Positions 16,727-26,283 are shown, numbered from the stretch's first letter. The stretch is 39,579 nt of DNA from Bacteroidales bacterium (GCA_016934055.1 JAFGTR010000119.1:1-39579); one strand, 5' to 3'. Numbers and translations: made by a program. Notes: generated by a model from the letters alone, not told the origin.

Positions 16727-19700
16727 ATGAGACTTCCGGTATTGATTTTCACATTCTTTTTCCTGTCCATAACAGTTGAATCTCAGATTGTCATTAATGA
16801 AATTATGGCAGCCAATGCAGGCTCGCACATGGAGACCGACTACTATAACTTCCCTGACTGGATTGAGATTTTTAATAAAGGAACAACACAGGTTAATCTC
16901 TCGGGCTATTATTTGTCTGATGATATCAATGAACTCAAGAAATGGCAGTTCCCTTCATTTCTTCTGAGTGCCGGTCAGTATTATATCGTCTATTGTGACA
17001 AAGAAGGAACCGGCAGCCACAGTAATTTCGGACTGAGTGCGGATGGTGAAACAATTTACCTGATTGACAATACCGGGAATATAATTGATAATCTGGACTA
17101 CGACAAACAGTATCCTGATATATCATATGGCCGGAATTTCTTTGATATAAGCCAATGGCTGTTTTGTGCCAGTCCTACACCCGGTTCCGCCAATTTAACC
17201 ACTACAGCCACGGAGCGATCACCGGCAGCCTCATTTTCAATTCCCGCGGGAAGGCTGAGTTCATCTTCTGTCCTGAATCTTGCCGGGAGCAAAATAAGAT
17301 ACACAATCAACGGAAACGAACCCGTATCAACCTCCACAGCCTATGATGATCCCATTGCCCTTAACAAAACCATGGTGGTGAAAGCAAAAACCTTTAAGGA
17401 TGGCTATCTGCCAGGTGAGACATATGCCAATACATATTTTTTATCTGAGCATACTTTTACACTGCCGGTGGTTTCACTGTCATATAATTCTGATTATTTT
17501 TATGATAATACATATGGCATATATGTCACCGGCACCAATGGAATTTCACAAATAGGCAACTGCCGTGAACCGGCCAATTTTAACCAGAACTGGGAACGGC
17601 TGGCTTATCTTGAATATTTTGATATAAATGGTATAAAAAAAATATCTCAACCGGTTGGTATGAAAGTCTCTGGTGGCTGCACACGGTTTTATGCACAGAA
17701 GTCGCTTTCCATATATGCCAGGGACAAATATGGCAATAATGATTTTGATTATCCTTTTTTTATTCAAAAGCCGTATATCAGCAAGGTCAATTCTTTTTTT
17801 CTGCGTAATTCAGGAAATGATTTTAACGCCAGCCACTTAAGAGATGCCTTTTTGCAGGCCCTGGTTAATCGATCGCTGGATCTTGATCTTCAGGCCTATC
17901 AACCGGTAATAACATATTTCAACGGTCAATACTGGGGTATCATGAATATCAGGGAAAAAGTAGATGAGGATTATTTCCTGGGCAATTTCAATATTACCGA
18001 TGACAGCATCGATTTTATGGAAGGGAATTTAATGAGCGATCCCGGTTACCATTATTCAGCTATACGGGGTTCAAAAGTTGACTTTCTGAACCTTATTGAT
18101 TTCGTTACATCAAACAGCCTTGTGAATGATGACAACTATCACGCTGTTGTTTCACAACTCGACCTACAGGAATACCTGAATTATATGGCAGTTCAGATTT
18201 ATATTGCCAATACCGACTGGCCCGGAAATAATTTAAAGTTCTGGAAAAGATCACCTTATGGGAAATGGAGATGGATATTGTTCGATACTGATTTCGGTTT
18301 TGGTGCCACTTCATACGATCACCGGACAATAGAATTTGCTACGGCAACGGAAGAGGTTAGCTGGCCTAACCCGCCATGGTCGACATTGCTCTTCAGAAAG
18401 CTGCTGGAAAATGACAGTTTTCAAAAGGCTTTCATCCGTACACTGTTAACCATAAGAAATACCTGTTTTCAACCCGACTGGTGCAACTTTGTGATGGACA
18501 GCCTTTCTTCAAGAATTGATTATGAAATGACATATCACAAGGCCAAATACGGTGGATCAAAAACCGACTGGAACAACAGCCTGAGCAGGTTAAAACATTT
18601 TGCTGCAAACCGTTATGGTTTTATCCCGGACTATATAAGTTCATATTTTGGTTTAGGCGGGGAAAAGGTGAATTTTTCGGTTGAAAATCCGCACCATACA
18701 CATGGTGACGTGTTAGTCAATGAGTCGGTTATTAGAAATTATCCTTTTAGTATGCAGACGTTCCGGGATATAGCATTATCATTGGAAGCTATTCCTGCAA
18801 AAGGCTATAATTTCAAGCACTGGAAATATGCTGACCACACCTTGACGAACACGATACTACCTTTAGGAAGTGAATGGAGCTATCTTGATGTGGCCACTGA
18901 TTATCCTGCCAACTGGACAACTGCCTCTTTTGATGACAGCTCCTGGAAAAATGGACAGGGACAGCTGGGGTACGGCGATGGCGATGAAGCCACGGTTATC
19001 TCTTTTGGCCCGGATCAGAATAACAAGATCACAACGGCCTTGTTCAGGAAGAAATTTATCATGCCCGACACGGCCGGAATTTCAGACATAGAGATGGAGT
19101 TGCAAATGGATGATGGTGCTGTTGTGTACCTTAACGGGCAGGAAATATTCAGAAGCAATATGCCTGCAGGTGTCATAGGTTTCAATACCTATGCCTCAGA
19201 GCCAAACGACCAGGTTGTGGTTTATACCGGCGTTGACAAAGAAGCCTTTGTTTCCGGAGAGAATGTTATAGCCTGTGAGATGCATCAGTGCAATGGCACC
19301 AGCAGTGACCTGGGTTTTGACATATCGTTAACCTATACATCAGTTGAAGAATCCACTGGAGATATTTTCAGCTATGAGGCCTTTATACAAAGTGACACGA
19401 GTTTTAACATAGCCCTTGAACCGGTATTTGAATCCATTGATGCAATACAGGGAGTACATCTGAATGAAATAGCCCCGGTTACACGAAATTTCAGGGATGA
19501 ATATGATGAGAAATCAGGGTTTGTTGAATTATACAATAATAACGGTGAAGACATGACGTTGTTCAGTTTCTTCATCTCCGATGATGCCGGTAATCTTATG
19601 CGTTATGCCATACCTGATTCTACAGTGATACCGGCTGATGGTTTTATCACTTTTTATCTTGACGGAGAAGCTAAGCAGGGATCATATCATACCAATTTTA

Positions 19701-20170
19701 AAGCTGATCCGGATGGAGAGTCCATGTACCTTTCACAAAAAGTGGGTGAAACAATAACCATACTTGACTCGGTATCCTTTGAACTGCTGGTTGCCGATCA
19801 CTCTTTCGGTAAATATACTGACGGCACAGGTAACTGGCAGTACATGGTGAATATGACCCCCGGCCTGCCCAATGACCCGGAGGTGCTTAATTGTTCAGAA
19901 GAATACAGGACCTTTACAACATATGTAAGGATCTATCCGAATCCTTCTCGCGGCAACGTATTTATTTCGATTGAGGAAGACGATATTCATACACATGTAT
20001 ATTCAATCAATATTATTGATATTTGCGGTAAAGTTGTTTATCCAAAGATCTGGCTGAACAGCAACAGCAGTTCCGTTAACCTGACAAATCTGAGTCGGGG
20101 TCTGTATTTCGTCAGACTATATAAGGACCATCAGCCGGTAAATACAAGCAAACTGATATTGCTTGAATAA
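16727..20170 (+). CDS. CotH-kinase/lamin-tail T9SS protein, paralog 2 with inserted domain
   Basis: The 1147-residue protein is collinear with paralog 1: signal peptide (ending TVESQ), lamin-tail domain, chitobiase-C-like domain, CotH kinase domain with Asp520 and Asp522 in FDTDFGFG, second lamin-tail domain and T9SS sorting domain (YPNPSRGNVFIS to LILLE). It differs by an extra block of about 175 residues at roughly 704-882. That block (GSEWSYLDVATDYPANW, FDDSSWKNGQGQLGYGDGD, MELQMDDGAVVYLNGQEIF) resembles the galactose-binding-like beta domains found next to secreted esterases. Where paralog 1 passes straight from ARWNHAGQTS to LSDTSFNIAIEPVFE, this protein is split by the insert and resumes at IQSDTSFNIALEPVFE. 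Tandem duplication followed by gain or loss of a domain is the simplest history. It converges tightly on the LVIVD gene (42 bases). Confidence 0.88.
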   Translation: MRLPVLIFTFFFLSITVESQIVINEIMAANAGSHMETDYYNFPDWIEIFNKGTTQVNLSGYYLSDDINELKKWQFPSFLLSAGQYYIVYCDKEGTGSHSNFGLSADGETIYLIDNTGNIIDNLDYDKQYPDISYGRNFFDISQWLFCASPTPGSANLTTTATERSPAASFSIPAGRLSSSSVLNLAGSKIRYTINGNEPVSTSTAYDDPIALNKTMVVKAKTFKDGYLPGETYANTYFLSEHTFTLPVVSLSYNSDYFYDNTYGIYVTGTNGISQIGNCREPANFNQNWERLAYLEYFDINGIKKISQPVGMKVSGGCTRFYAQKSLSIYARDKYGNNDFDYPFFIQKPYISKVNSFFLRNSGNDFNASHLRDAFLQALVNRSLDLDLQAYQPVITYFNGQYWGIMNIREKVDEDYFLGNFNITDDSIDFMEGNLMSDPGYHYSAIRGSKVDFLNLIDFVTSNSLVNDDNYHAVVSQLDLQEYLNYMAVQIYIANTDWPGNNLKFWKRSPYGKWRWILFDTDFGFGATSYDHRTIEFATATEEVSWPNPPWSTLLFRKLLENDSFQKAFIRTLLTIRNTCFQPDWCNFVMDSLSSRIDYEMTYHKAKYGGSKTDWNNSLSRLKHFAANRYGFIPDYISSYFGLGGEKVNFSVENPHHTHGDVLVNESVIRNYPFSMQTFRDIALSLEAIPAKGYNFKHWKYADHTLTNTILPLGSEWSYLDVATDYPANWTTASFDDSSWKNGQGQLGYGDGDEATVISFGPDQNNKITTALFRKKFIMPDTAGISDIEMELQMDDGAVVYLNGQEIFRSNMPAGVIGFNTYASEPNDQVVVYTGVDKEAFVSGENVIACEMHQCNGTSSDLGFDISLTYTSVEESTGDIFSYEAFIQSDTSFNIALEPVFESIDAIQGVHLNEIAPVTRNFRDEYDEKSGFVELYNNNGEDMTLFSFFISDDAGNLMRYAIPDSTVIPADGFITFYLDGEAKQGSYHTNFKADPDGESMYLSQKVGETITILDSVSFELLVADHSFGKYTDGTGNWQYMVNMTPGLPNDPEVLNCSEEYRTFTTYVRIYPNPSRGNVFISIEEDDIHTHVYSINIIDICGKVVYPKIWLNSNSSSVNLTNLSRGLYFVRLYKDHQPVNTSKLILLE

Positions 20171-20212
20171 TACCGGGAATGCAGAATTGAAAGATAGTTA
20201 CTGGAGGTTGCC

Positions 20213-22369
20213 TCATAAGTTACTTCTCATATTAATAAGTCTTATTGTCTGATGACCTTCACTGGTCTTAATTACACAAAAATAAATTCCGGCCTCTGCC
20301 CTGTTGCCATCCTGTCCGTCTCCTTTCCAGTAAATGCTGTTCATACCGGCAGGTCTTTTTTTATTATTCATCAGACAATTTATCATTTGTCCGTCGATGG
20401 AATAGATAGTTATTGTAAGGTCTGATGCTGTCGGCAGACAGAATTCAATATGCGTAAATCCATAGAATGGATTCGGGTAGCTTCTGGCATTGAAATTGAT
20501 TTTGTCAATGTAAGTACCAGGCAACCCAGAAATAAGATCATTCCGTATAATGCTGAGGCCTGTGAAACGATTGGGTATATAGATAAGATTATCCTGTACC
20601 TCAAAATAAAGGATGCTGTTCACATCATTGTACCATGCGACTTCAACCGGATGGAACGGATCAGTAACATGATAAACGTCAAAAAGGTAATCGCATTGTA
20701 AATAAGCATATTCACCCTGCTTTTTGATACCGCGGACAGGATATTCAGTCTTTATACGTGCCGTTTCAACAGGGTTATCTAAAGATTCCAGGCTTACAAT
20801 GCTCCAACCACTATCCCAGTTGGCAACATAGGCATAACCGGCATCAACATCCAGTCCTAATACATAATCTCCTATAGAATGAAATCCGATTTCACCTGGC
20901 TGAGAAGCATCTGAGACATCGATAAATCGTATGCCTGAATCACCGGCAGCAACATAGGCAATATTACCTTCGATACATAAGGATTTTACTGATCCCTTGA
21001 TTAGAAGTGATCCCAATTCTGATGGAGATGAAGGTTGTGATATGTCTATAATTCGCATTTCATTGTTATCAAAAAGGATATATGCTTTATTTTCTTCAAT
21101 GACTATCTGCAAAGCATAATCTGTCACGGGAATAGTGTTATTCAATATCGGTTTTTCCGGATCTGAAACATCTATAACCTGTATACCGTCTTCCATACAG
21201 GCAAGATATGCATAAGTTCCGTTGACACCTACATCATACACCTTATCAATCTGCAAAAATCCTTTCCGGGTTATTTCTGACGGATCTGAGACATCAAGTA
21301 TTCTTAATCCGTTGTACTCTTCAGCTATGTATGCATAATTTCCTTCCAGGTCAATTCCCATGGCAAACCCGGCTGTTTCATAATGATATATTTCAACAGG
21401 AGAGCTCAGTGTAGTAATGTCAATTACTGAGAAACCCTGATCCCGGCGGATTGCATAAGCATTATTGTGATCGACAAACACTTCAGTTACGCCGGTTAAT
21501 GGCATTGATCCGGTTTTAACCGGCGAGGCCGGGCTTGCAATGTTATAAATATACATGCCGCTGTCGTAAGCAGCAGCAAACATAATGTTATCAGTTAGTG
21601 TAATATCATAAATTCTGCTGCCGATGTCAAGCCGGGTGATTTCGGTTGGCGCCAACAGGTTTGTTATATCAAATACCAGTAGACCGGAATTATAAGTTGC
21701 AAGGTATGCAGTGTTATCTTTGATTTCAACGCTGTGTAAATAACCGTCAAGATCAAGATGGCATATTTCATCAGGATTTAACGGATCTGAAATATTATAA
21801 ATGCTCAAATCCCTGGAATTAACAGAAAGAAAAACAAGGGTGTCCAGCAATGTCACTTCCGATCCGTACCATCCTGTTTCGACGGTGGTTAATTTAACAG
21901 GAGCTTCAAGGTTTTTAATGTCAATAATATGGAAATAATGCTGACCCATTACATAGGCCATACTGTCATTGGCTTCCACATCATAGGCATAATCTGAGCT
22001 GTCAAGGGGAGTCCTGGACAGGACAACAGGATTATGAACATCCGAAATGTCAATAATAGTAAAGCCTGCCTTTCCATTGGCCAGAAAGGCATAATTTCCT
22101 TTCACACGCATTCCCCGGATATCACCATCAATCAATGTTGCAGATAGCTTGACCGGATTATATGCATCTGAGAAATCAGCAATTTCAAACAGGCCTCCGT
22201 TTGTAAAAAAGGCAGTATCGTTATAGGCTTCGGCACAATAACAGGGTCCTTCGGCCCAACGTCCCACCTGTGTACAATGTTGATTTTCCTGAGCAGTAAC
22301 TGAAAAAAAACAAATAAAACCAAACAGAAGCACACATAAAGTAAGGGATTGAAGTTGGTGTGGTTTCAT
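20213..22369 (-). CDS. LVIVD-repeat beta-propeller protein with T9SS sorting domain
   Basis: The 718-residue protein has a signal peptide (about 1-27, ending FSVTAQ). About fourteen repeats of roughly 40 residues follow, with the LVIVD signature: FTIIDISDVHNPVVLS, FHIIDIKNLEAPVKLT, IQVIDVSDPEKPILNN, IRFIDVSDASQPGEIG. Such repeats are predicted to fold as beta-propellers on the cell surface. A type-A T9SS sorting domain (about 635-718, YPNPFYGFTHIEFCLP onward) closes the protein. Binding or adhesion is likely, and no enzyme motif is visible. A MITE-like element sits 42 bases upstream of the start and may alter its promoter. Confidence 0.88.
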   Translation of the reverse strand: MKPHQLQSLTLCVLLFGFICFFSVTAQENQHCTQVGRWAEGPCYCAEAYNDTAFFTNGGLFEIADFSDAYNPVKLSATLIDGDIRGMRVKGNYAFLANGKAGFTIIDISDVHNPVVLSRTPLDSSDYAYDVEANDSMAYVMGQHYFHIIDIKNLEAPVKLTTVETGWYGSEVTLLDTLVFLSVNSRDLSIYNISDPLNPDEICHLDLDGYLHSVEIKDNTAYLATYNSGLLVFDITNLLAPTEITRLDIGSRIYDITLTDNIMFAAAYDSGMYIYNIASPASPVKTGSMPLTGVTEVFVDHNNAYAIRRDQGFSVIDITTLSSPVEIYHYETAGFAMGIDLEGNYAYIAEEYNGLRILDVSDPSEITRKGFLQIDKVYDVGVNGTYAYLACMEDGIQVIDVSDPEKPILNNTIPVTDYALQIVIEENKAYILFDNNEMRIIDISQPSSPSELGSLLIKGSVKSLCIEGNIAYVAAGDSGIRFIDVSDASQPGEIGFHSIGDYVLGLDVDAGYAYVANWDSGWSIVSLESLDNPVETARIKTEYPVRGIKKQGEYAYLQCDYLFDVYHVTDPFHPVEVAWYNDVNSILYFEVQDNLIYIPNRFTGLSIIRNDLISGLPGTYIDKINFNARSYPNPFYGFTHIEFCLPTASDLTITIYSIDGQMINCLMNNKKRPAGMNSIYWKGDGQDGNRAEAGIYFCVIKTSEGHQTIRLINMRSNL

Positions 22370-22410
22370 GATTTTGCATTTTAAAAAATGATTTTTAATT
22401 GCTTATATAT

Positions 22411-22499
22411 CAATGTCTTTAAGTTAAGACCGATTTATGTCCCTCTCTCAGAGAGGGTGCAGGGAGAGCAAAAAAAAAATCCTTAACTTAACGACATTG
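22411..22499. mobile_element. 89-bp MITE-like element with target-site duplication
   Basis: The left end CAATGTCTTTAAGTTAAG (22411-22428) is the inverted complement of 22482-22499, with 17 of 18 positions matching. The element is flanked by perfect 10-bp direct repeats GCTTATATAT at 22401-22410 and 22500-22509. Inside are a CCCTCTC-TCA-GAGAGGG hairpin (22441-22457) and a run of A. It has no coding capacity, so it is a non-autonomous element whose transposase is not in this window. Confidence 0.82.
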
Positions 22500-22678
22500 G
22501 CTTATATATTACTAAAATACAATTTTTTATGCCTTAAACTAAACAGAAAAACTAATTTCATCTTTTAATTCATTTTAATTATAAAAAATGCATTCAGCCT
22601 GGTTCATTCAGCAAATGATTTAAAAATTTTAGTTATTTTGTTTTTATTCTTTTTTATTGACCAATGAGTTGTGTTGTT

Positions 22679-23344
22679 ATGAAAAGATCATTTTTTGCGA
22701 GGAGGCTTGAATCAGTTCTGATTTTTTTATCAGTAATTGCAAATAGTATTCTGGCTGAAAATCCAATCATTACCCATATATATATCACCGATCCGGACGA
22801 TGGTATCTGTTATCTTTCCTATGCAGGCAACTGGCCTGAGACAATAGAATATGCGACCAGCGACAATTCTCTCGGTTCGTTTACACACAGATCACGCCTG
22901 AATGATTCTGTCAGTTCCTCAACTAACCACCAGAGCATTGTCAAATTCAGGAATCAATGGTATTTTATTTATCATACAGCTGATTTGCCGGAAGGAGGAA
23001 ATTACAGGAAATCAGTAGCCATTGATTATCTCTTTTATAATCCTGATGGAGACGGAACGCTGCTGGAGGTATTCCGGACTAAAGAAGGTGTTGCACATAC
23101 TGATAGCACCAGCCTGTGTTCTCCCCTGCCCATAAAGCCGGTATTGCAGGTTAATGATGAAGGATGGCGTGAAAAACGTGAGGTTGAGATTTCTGAAGGG
23201 GATAGTATTATCTTTTCTCCTGCCGTTGCAGACGAAGGTACATGGATTTGGAAAGGTCCGGGTGAATTCGCAGACAGCATTCAGCAGGTTACGATGAGAG
23301 ATGTGGTCCCGGATCAATCCGGGAATATACAGTATAATTTTTGA
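22679..23344 (+). pseudogene. GH43 glycoside hydrolase remnant with internal deletion
   Basis: The frame is open (221 residues from ATG 22679; another ATG at 22664 adds five). A signal peptide (ending NSILA) is followed by NPIITHIYITDP, which is the opening of GH43 enzymes. The sequence then jumps directly to the late GH43 region: ICYLSYAGNWPETIEYATSD, then STNHQSIVKFRNQWYFIYH and VAIDYLFYNPDGDG. Roughly 200 residues, holding most of the five-bladed propeller and the catalytic acids, are missing without loss of frame. A beta domain follows (VEISEGDSIIFSP, then WIWKGPGEF) and the protein stops early. It is probably inactive on arabinoxylan-type substrates. A real short binding protein is a less likely alternative. 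Confidence 0.7.
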
Positions 23345-23442
23345 AAATAGTTGTGGAACAAAAAGTTATATGAATTATGATCTGTTGGTTATTCCCTCAA
23401 ATAAACCAGGCTTTTTAATCTGATGAATTATCTTTTTTATCG

Positions 23443-24654
23443 ATGAACTCTAAACAAAGTCTTCTTTTTACTTCTTTCAAGCTCGGTCCGGTAAAATTAC
23501 GCAACCGTACAATAAGGGCTGCTGCCTTTGAGGGAATGTGCCCGGGAAACATGCCCTCAGGAAAACTTCTGCAATATCATCATGCCGTGGCAGCGGGGGG
23601 CGTAGGAATGACTACTGTTGCCTATGCTGCCGTTAACAGGTCAGCGCTCTCCTTTCCGCATCAACTTCTTTTGAATAAAGAAGCCGTTCCGGGACTTTGT
23701 GAGCTGACGGATGCCGTGCACAGGGAAGGTGCTGCCTGTTCAATACAAATAGGGCATTGTGGCAATATGACAAAGCGATCAGTAACTGGAATCCGGCCCA
23801 TGGCTCCCTCTGCCAGAATCAACCTTTACGGGCCAACATACCCACGGGCGATGCGCCATGACGATATTGATGATGTTGTAAAAGCTTTTGGTCATGCTGT
23901 TCACATGGCAAGGGAATCAGGTTTTGATGCTGTTGAAGTTCATGCCGGACATGGTTATCTTATCAGCCAGTTTCTTTCGCCTTATACCAACAGGCGGAAA
24001 GATGAATTCGGCGGTAGTCTGGCTAACAGGGCACGTTTTATGCACATGGTGATGGAGGAAGTGAAAAAAGCTGCAGCCAGTGATATGGCGGTGCTGGTAA
24101 AGATGAACATGAGTGATGGCTTCAGGGGTGGCATGGAAATGGATGAATGCCTTGAAGTAGCACGTATGCTTGAAAAGGCGGGAGCTGATGCATTGGTTTT
24201 GAGTGGTGGCTTTGTGAGCAGAACACCTATGTATGTCCTGCGTGGTGCCATGCCCGTTAAGGTTTTTGCACATTTCATTAAAGAAAGATGGATGAAATTT
24301 TTTGTCAGGCAATTCGGTGGTTTTCTGGTTAGGGAAGTACCCTTTTCCGAAGCCTATTTTCTTGAAGATGCCTTGAAATTCAGATCAATTGTGAAACTAC
24401 CGCTTGTTTATGTTGGAGGACTGATTTCCCGGAAAAAAATTGACGAAGTACTGAACAAAGGCTTTGAGATGGTTGCTGTGGCACGTGCTCTTTTTAAAGA
24501 CACAGATTTTGTCAATAAAATTAAAGACCAGAAAGACTTTCGTTCAGCCTGTGATATCTGCAATTATTGCATAGCTGTAATGTACACAAATGAGGCTGAC
24601 TGCATTCAGAATATTGAAAATCCGGATCCTGCCATTATAAAAATGATGAAGTGA
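23443..24654 (+). CDS. Old-yellow-enzyme-type NADH:flavin oxidoreductase
   Basis: The 403-residue FMN TIM barrel has the OYE family core: FKLGPVKLRNRTIRAA at 11-26, GICAS-type substrate loop replaced by IGHCGNMTKRS, the signature HAGHGYLISQFLSPYTNRR, then DEFGGSLANRARF and late YVGGLISRKKIDE with MVAVARALFKD for phosphate binding. A cysteine group near the end (CDICNYC, then C about ten residues on) resembles the Fe-S site of 2,4-dienoyl-CoA reductases, but the C-terminal FAD/NADPH half of those enzymes is absent. It would reduce an enone or enoyl substrate; which one is unknown. Its TGA is followed at once by the ATG of the SDR gene, so both form one operon and may act on the same compound. 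Confidence 0.88.
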   Translation: MNSKQSLLFTSFKLGPVKLRNRTIRAAAFEGMCPGNMPSGKLLQYHHAVAAGGVGMTTVAYAAVNRSALSFPHQLLLNKEAVPGLCELTDAVHREGAACSIQIGHCGNMTKRSVTGIRPMAPSARINLYGPTYPRAMRHDDIDDVVKAFGHAVHMARESGFDAVEVHAGHGYLISQFLSPYTNRRKDEFGGSLANRARFMHMVMEEVKKAAASDMAVLVKMNMSDGFRGGMEMDECLEVARMLEKAGADALVLSGGFVSRTPMYVLRGAMPVKVFAHFIKERWMKFFVRQFGGFLVREVPFSEAYFLEDALKFRSIVKLPLVYVGGLISRKKIDEVLNKGFEMVAVARALFKDTDFVNKIKDQKDFRSACDICNYCIAVMYTNEADCIQNIENPDPAIIKMMK

Positions 24655-25449
24655 ATGGAAAAACAAAAGCCATATGCGCTGGTAACCGGAGCATCTTCAG
24701 GTATCGGGTGGCATATCTCGGAAGCCCTGGCAAAAAGAGGATATCATATTATGGCTGTCAGCAACCAGCGTGCACAGCTTGATGAGCTAAAAAAGCACCT
24801 TGAGCAGCAATACCCTGTTACTGTATCATTACTTGATATTGATCTGAGCCAGGACGGTTCGGCTGATCAGGTTTTCGATTATTGCAGAAAACAACATTTT
24901 GAAATAGAAGTCCTTGTCAATAATGCCGGTATGCTTGTTTTCAGCAATATTGTGCAGATTGATTATTCGAGGATGAATGCTATTCTGGTTCTGCATATGG
25001 TAACTCCAGCCCTTTTATGCCGTTTGTTCGCAGAAGAAATGGTGATGAAACGAAAAGGCTTTATATTAAATGTTGCATCAATTTCAGCCGTTATGCCTTA
25101 CCCGGGTATCTCACTTTATGGCCCGACAAAGGCTTTCGTTTGGAATTATACAAGGGCTTTTAGAACAGAAATGAAATACAAGGGTGTAAAAGTAACCTGC
25201 CTTGTTCCCGGTGCTACTGCAACGGCATTATATGATACACAACATATCAATATATCGTTTTTGATGAAGCTCGGTATTTTCAAAAAGCCACATGCTGTTG
25301 CACAGGCAGGTATGAAAGCGCTTTTTAAAGGACGCGAGGTATGTATTCCGGGCTTTATGAATAAACTGATTGTCAGGCTTTTCCCATTAATACCACGGGG
25401 ATTGATTGATTTAATATACAGAAAGACCAACCTTGTAAAAAGCAGATAG
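24655..25449 (+). CDS. Short-chain dehydrogenase/reductase (SDR)
   Basis: This 264-residue classical-type SDR has the nucleotide-binding TGASSGIG at 11-18, NNAG at 89-92, a serine near 142-144 (VASISAV), and the catalytic Tyr155 and Lys159 in YGPTK. The family's NAD(P)-dependent reactions interconvert alcohols and ketones. The substrate is unknown; similar long-tailed SDRs act on lipids. The ATG directly abuts the stop codon of the OYE gene, implying translational coupling. An ene-reduction followed by ketone reduction would be a reasonable joint role, but this is inference. Confidence 0.9.
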   Translation: MEKQKPYALVTGASSGIGWHISEALAKRGYHIMAVSNQRAQLDELKKHLEQQYPVTVSLLDIDLSQDGSADQVFDYCRKQHFEIEVLVNNAGMLVFSNIVQIDYSRMNAILVLHMVTPALLCRLFAEEMVMKRKGFILNVASISAVMPYPGISLYGPTKAFVWNYTRAFRTEMKYKGVKVTCLVPGATATALYDTQHINISFLMKLGIFKKPHAVAQAGMKALFKGREVCIPGFMNKLIVRLFPLIPRGLIDLIYRKTNLVKSR

Positions 25450-25511
25450 TGTAATACTTATAATAAGATATTTTTCGTATAAGACCTAAAACGAACGATA
25501 ATATCAGGTGT

Positions 25512-25964
25512 TTATTGGATCAATCTTACATTGATCGCAGCCAATCCCTTTTTCCCCTTCTCCACCTGAAAAGTAACGCGGTCATTTTCTCTGACGGGTT
25601 CTTTAAGCGCATTAATATGCACAAAAATGCTTTCATTTGACATCCTGTCTTTTATAAAACCGTATCCTTTGGAATCGTTGAAGAAGGTGACAATTCCCTC
25701 TCTGTCAACTTCATAGGTGTCACCCTCTTCTTTTCTTGGAACCCCGATTTCAATATTTTCTGCTATGATCTTTTCCTTTTTTGCAGGATCAGGGGGTGTT
25801 GAGGATATGTTTCCTTGTTCATCGACGTATGCAATCATATTATCAAAGCCACCTCCGACAATATTTGCCTTCCTTGCCTCTTTTTTCTTTGCTTTGTCGT
25901 CTCTTTTCTTAAGTCTCTTCTTTTCTTTTTCCTTCTTATTCCATGTCTGTTGTGTTTTAGCCAT
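25512..25964 (-). CDS. Cold-shock-domain protein with basic N-terminal extension
   Basis: I use the ATG at 25964 (150 residues, MAKTQQTWNKKEKEKKRL onward) instead of a TTG 24 bases upstream. The first 40 residues are a strongly basic, lysine-rich helix. A linker with GGGFDNMIAYVDEQGN follows, and then a cold-shock domain (about 85-150) with RNP1-like KGYGFIKD and RNP2-like SIFVHINAL. Such proteins bind single-stranded RNA or DNA and may act as RNA chaperones. The same layout is common in Bacteroidota. The gene lies downstream of a second, minimal csp gene on the same strand, but a strong terminator separates them. Confidence 0.88.
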   Translation of the reverse strand: MAKTQQTWNKKEKEKKRLKKRDDKAKKKEARKANIVGGGFDNMIAYVDEQGNISSTPPDPAKKEKIIAENIEIGVPRKEEGDTYEVDREGIVTFFNDSKGYGFIKDRMSNESIFVHINALKEPVRENDRVTFQVEKGKKGLAAINVRLIQ

Positions 25965-26002
25965 AAGCGTTTTTATTTTGTTATTCAATACCGGATTATG
26001 TT

Positions 26003-26032
26003 AAAAAAAGAGCTCCACACCAGGTGGAGCTC
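26003..26032 (-). terminator. Rho-independent terminator of the small csp gene
   Basis: A perfect 9-bp stem GAGCTCCAC/GTGGAGCTC (26010-26018 with 26024-26032) with a 5-nt loop is followed on the minus strand by seven T residues. It lies 30 bases past the csp stop. Confidence 0.85.
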
Positions 26033-26062
26033 AAGATTAAATTATGTATGTAGTATTCGTAA

Positions 26063-26254
26063 TTATACCAATTTTACATTTACAGCATTTAATCCTTTTC
26101 TTCCCTCCTGGAGTTCGAAATTGACTTCATCGTCTTCCTTAATCTCATCAATAAGCCCGCTAACATGAACAAAGTGTTCTTCTTCTGTTTCATTATCCTT
26201 AATAAAACCGAATCCTTTGGCATTATTAAAGAATTTAACTTTTCCTGATTTCAT
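26063..26254 (-). CDS. CspA-like cold-shock protein
   Basis: This 63-residue protein consists of a single cold-shock domain: GKVKFFNNAKGFGFIKD with RNP1 KGFGFI, then HFVHVSGL as RNP2, and the closing VNFELQEGRKGLNAVNVKLV. Length and motifs are typical of CspA-type nucleic-acid chaperones, which melt RNA structure in the cytoplasm. A -7-like box TACTTTTG lies about 30 bases upstream, and a strong terminator follows, so it is a monocistronic gene. Confidence 0.93.
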   Translation of the reverse strand: MKSGKVKFFNNAKGFGFIKDNETEEEHFVHVSGLIDEIKEDDEVNFELQEGRKGLNAVNVKLV

Positions 26255-26283
26255 AATAATGATTAATATAAATAAATAAACGA

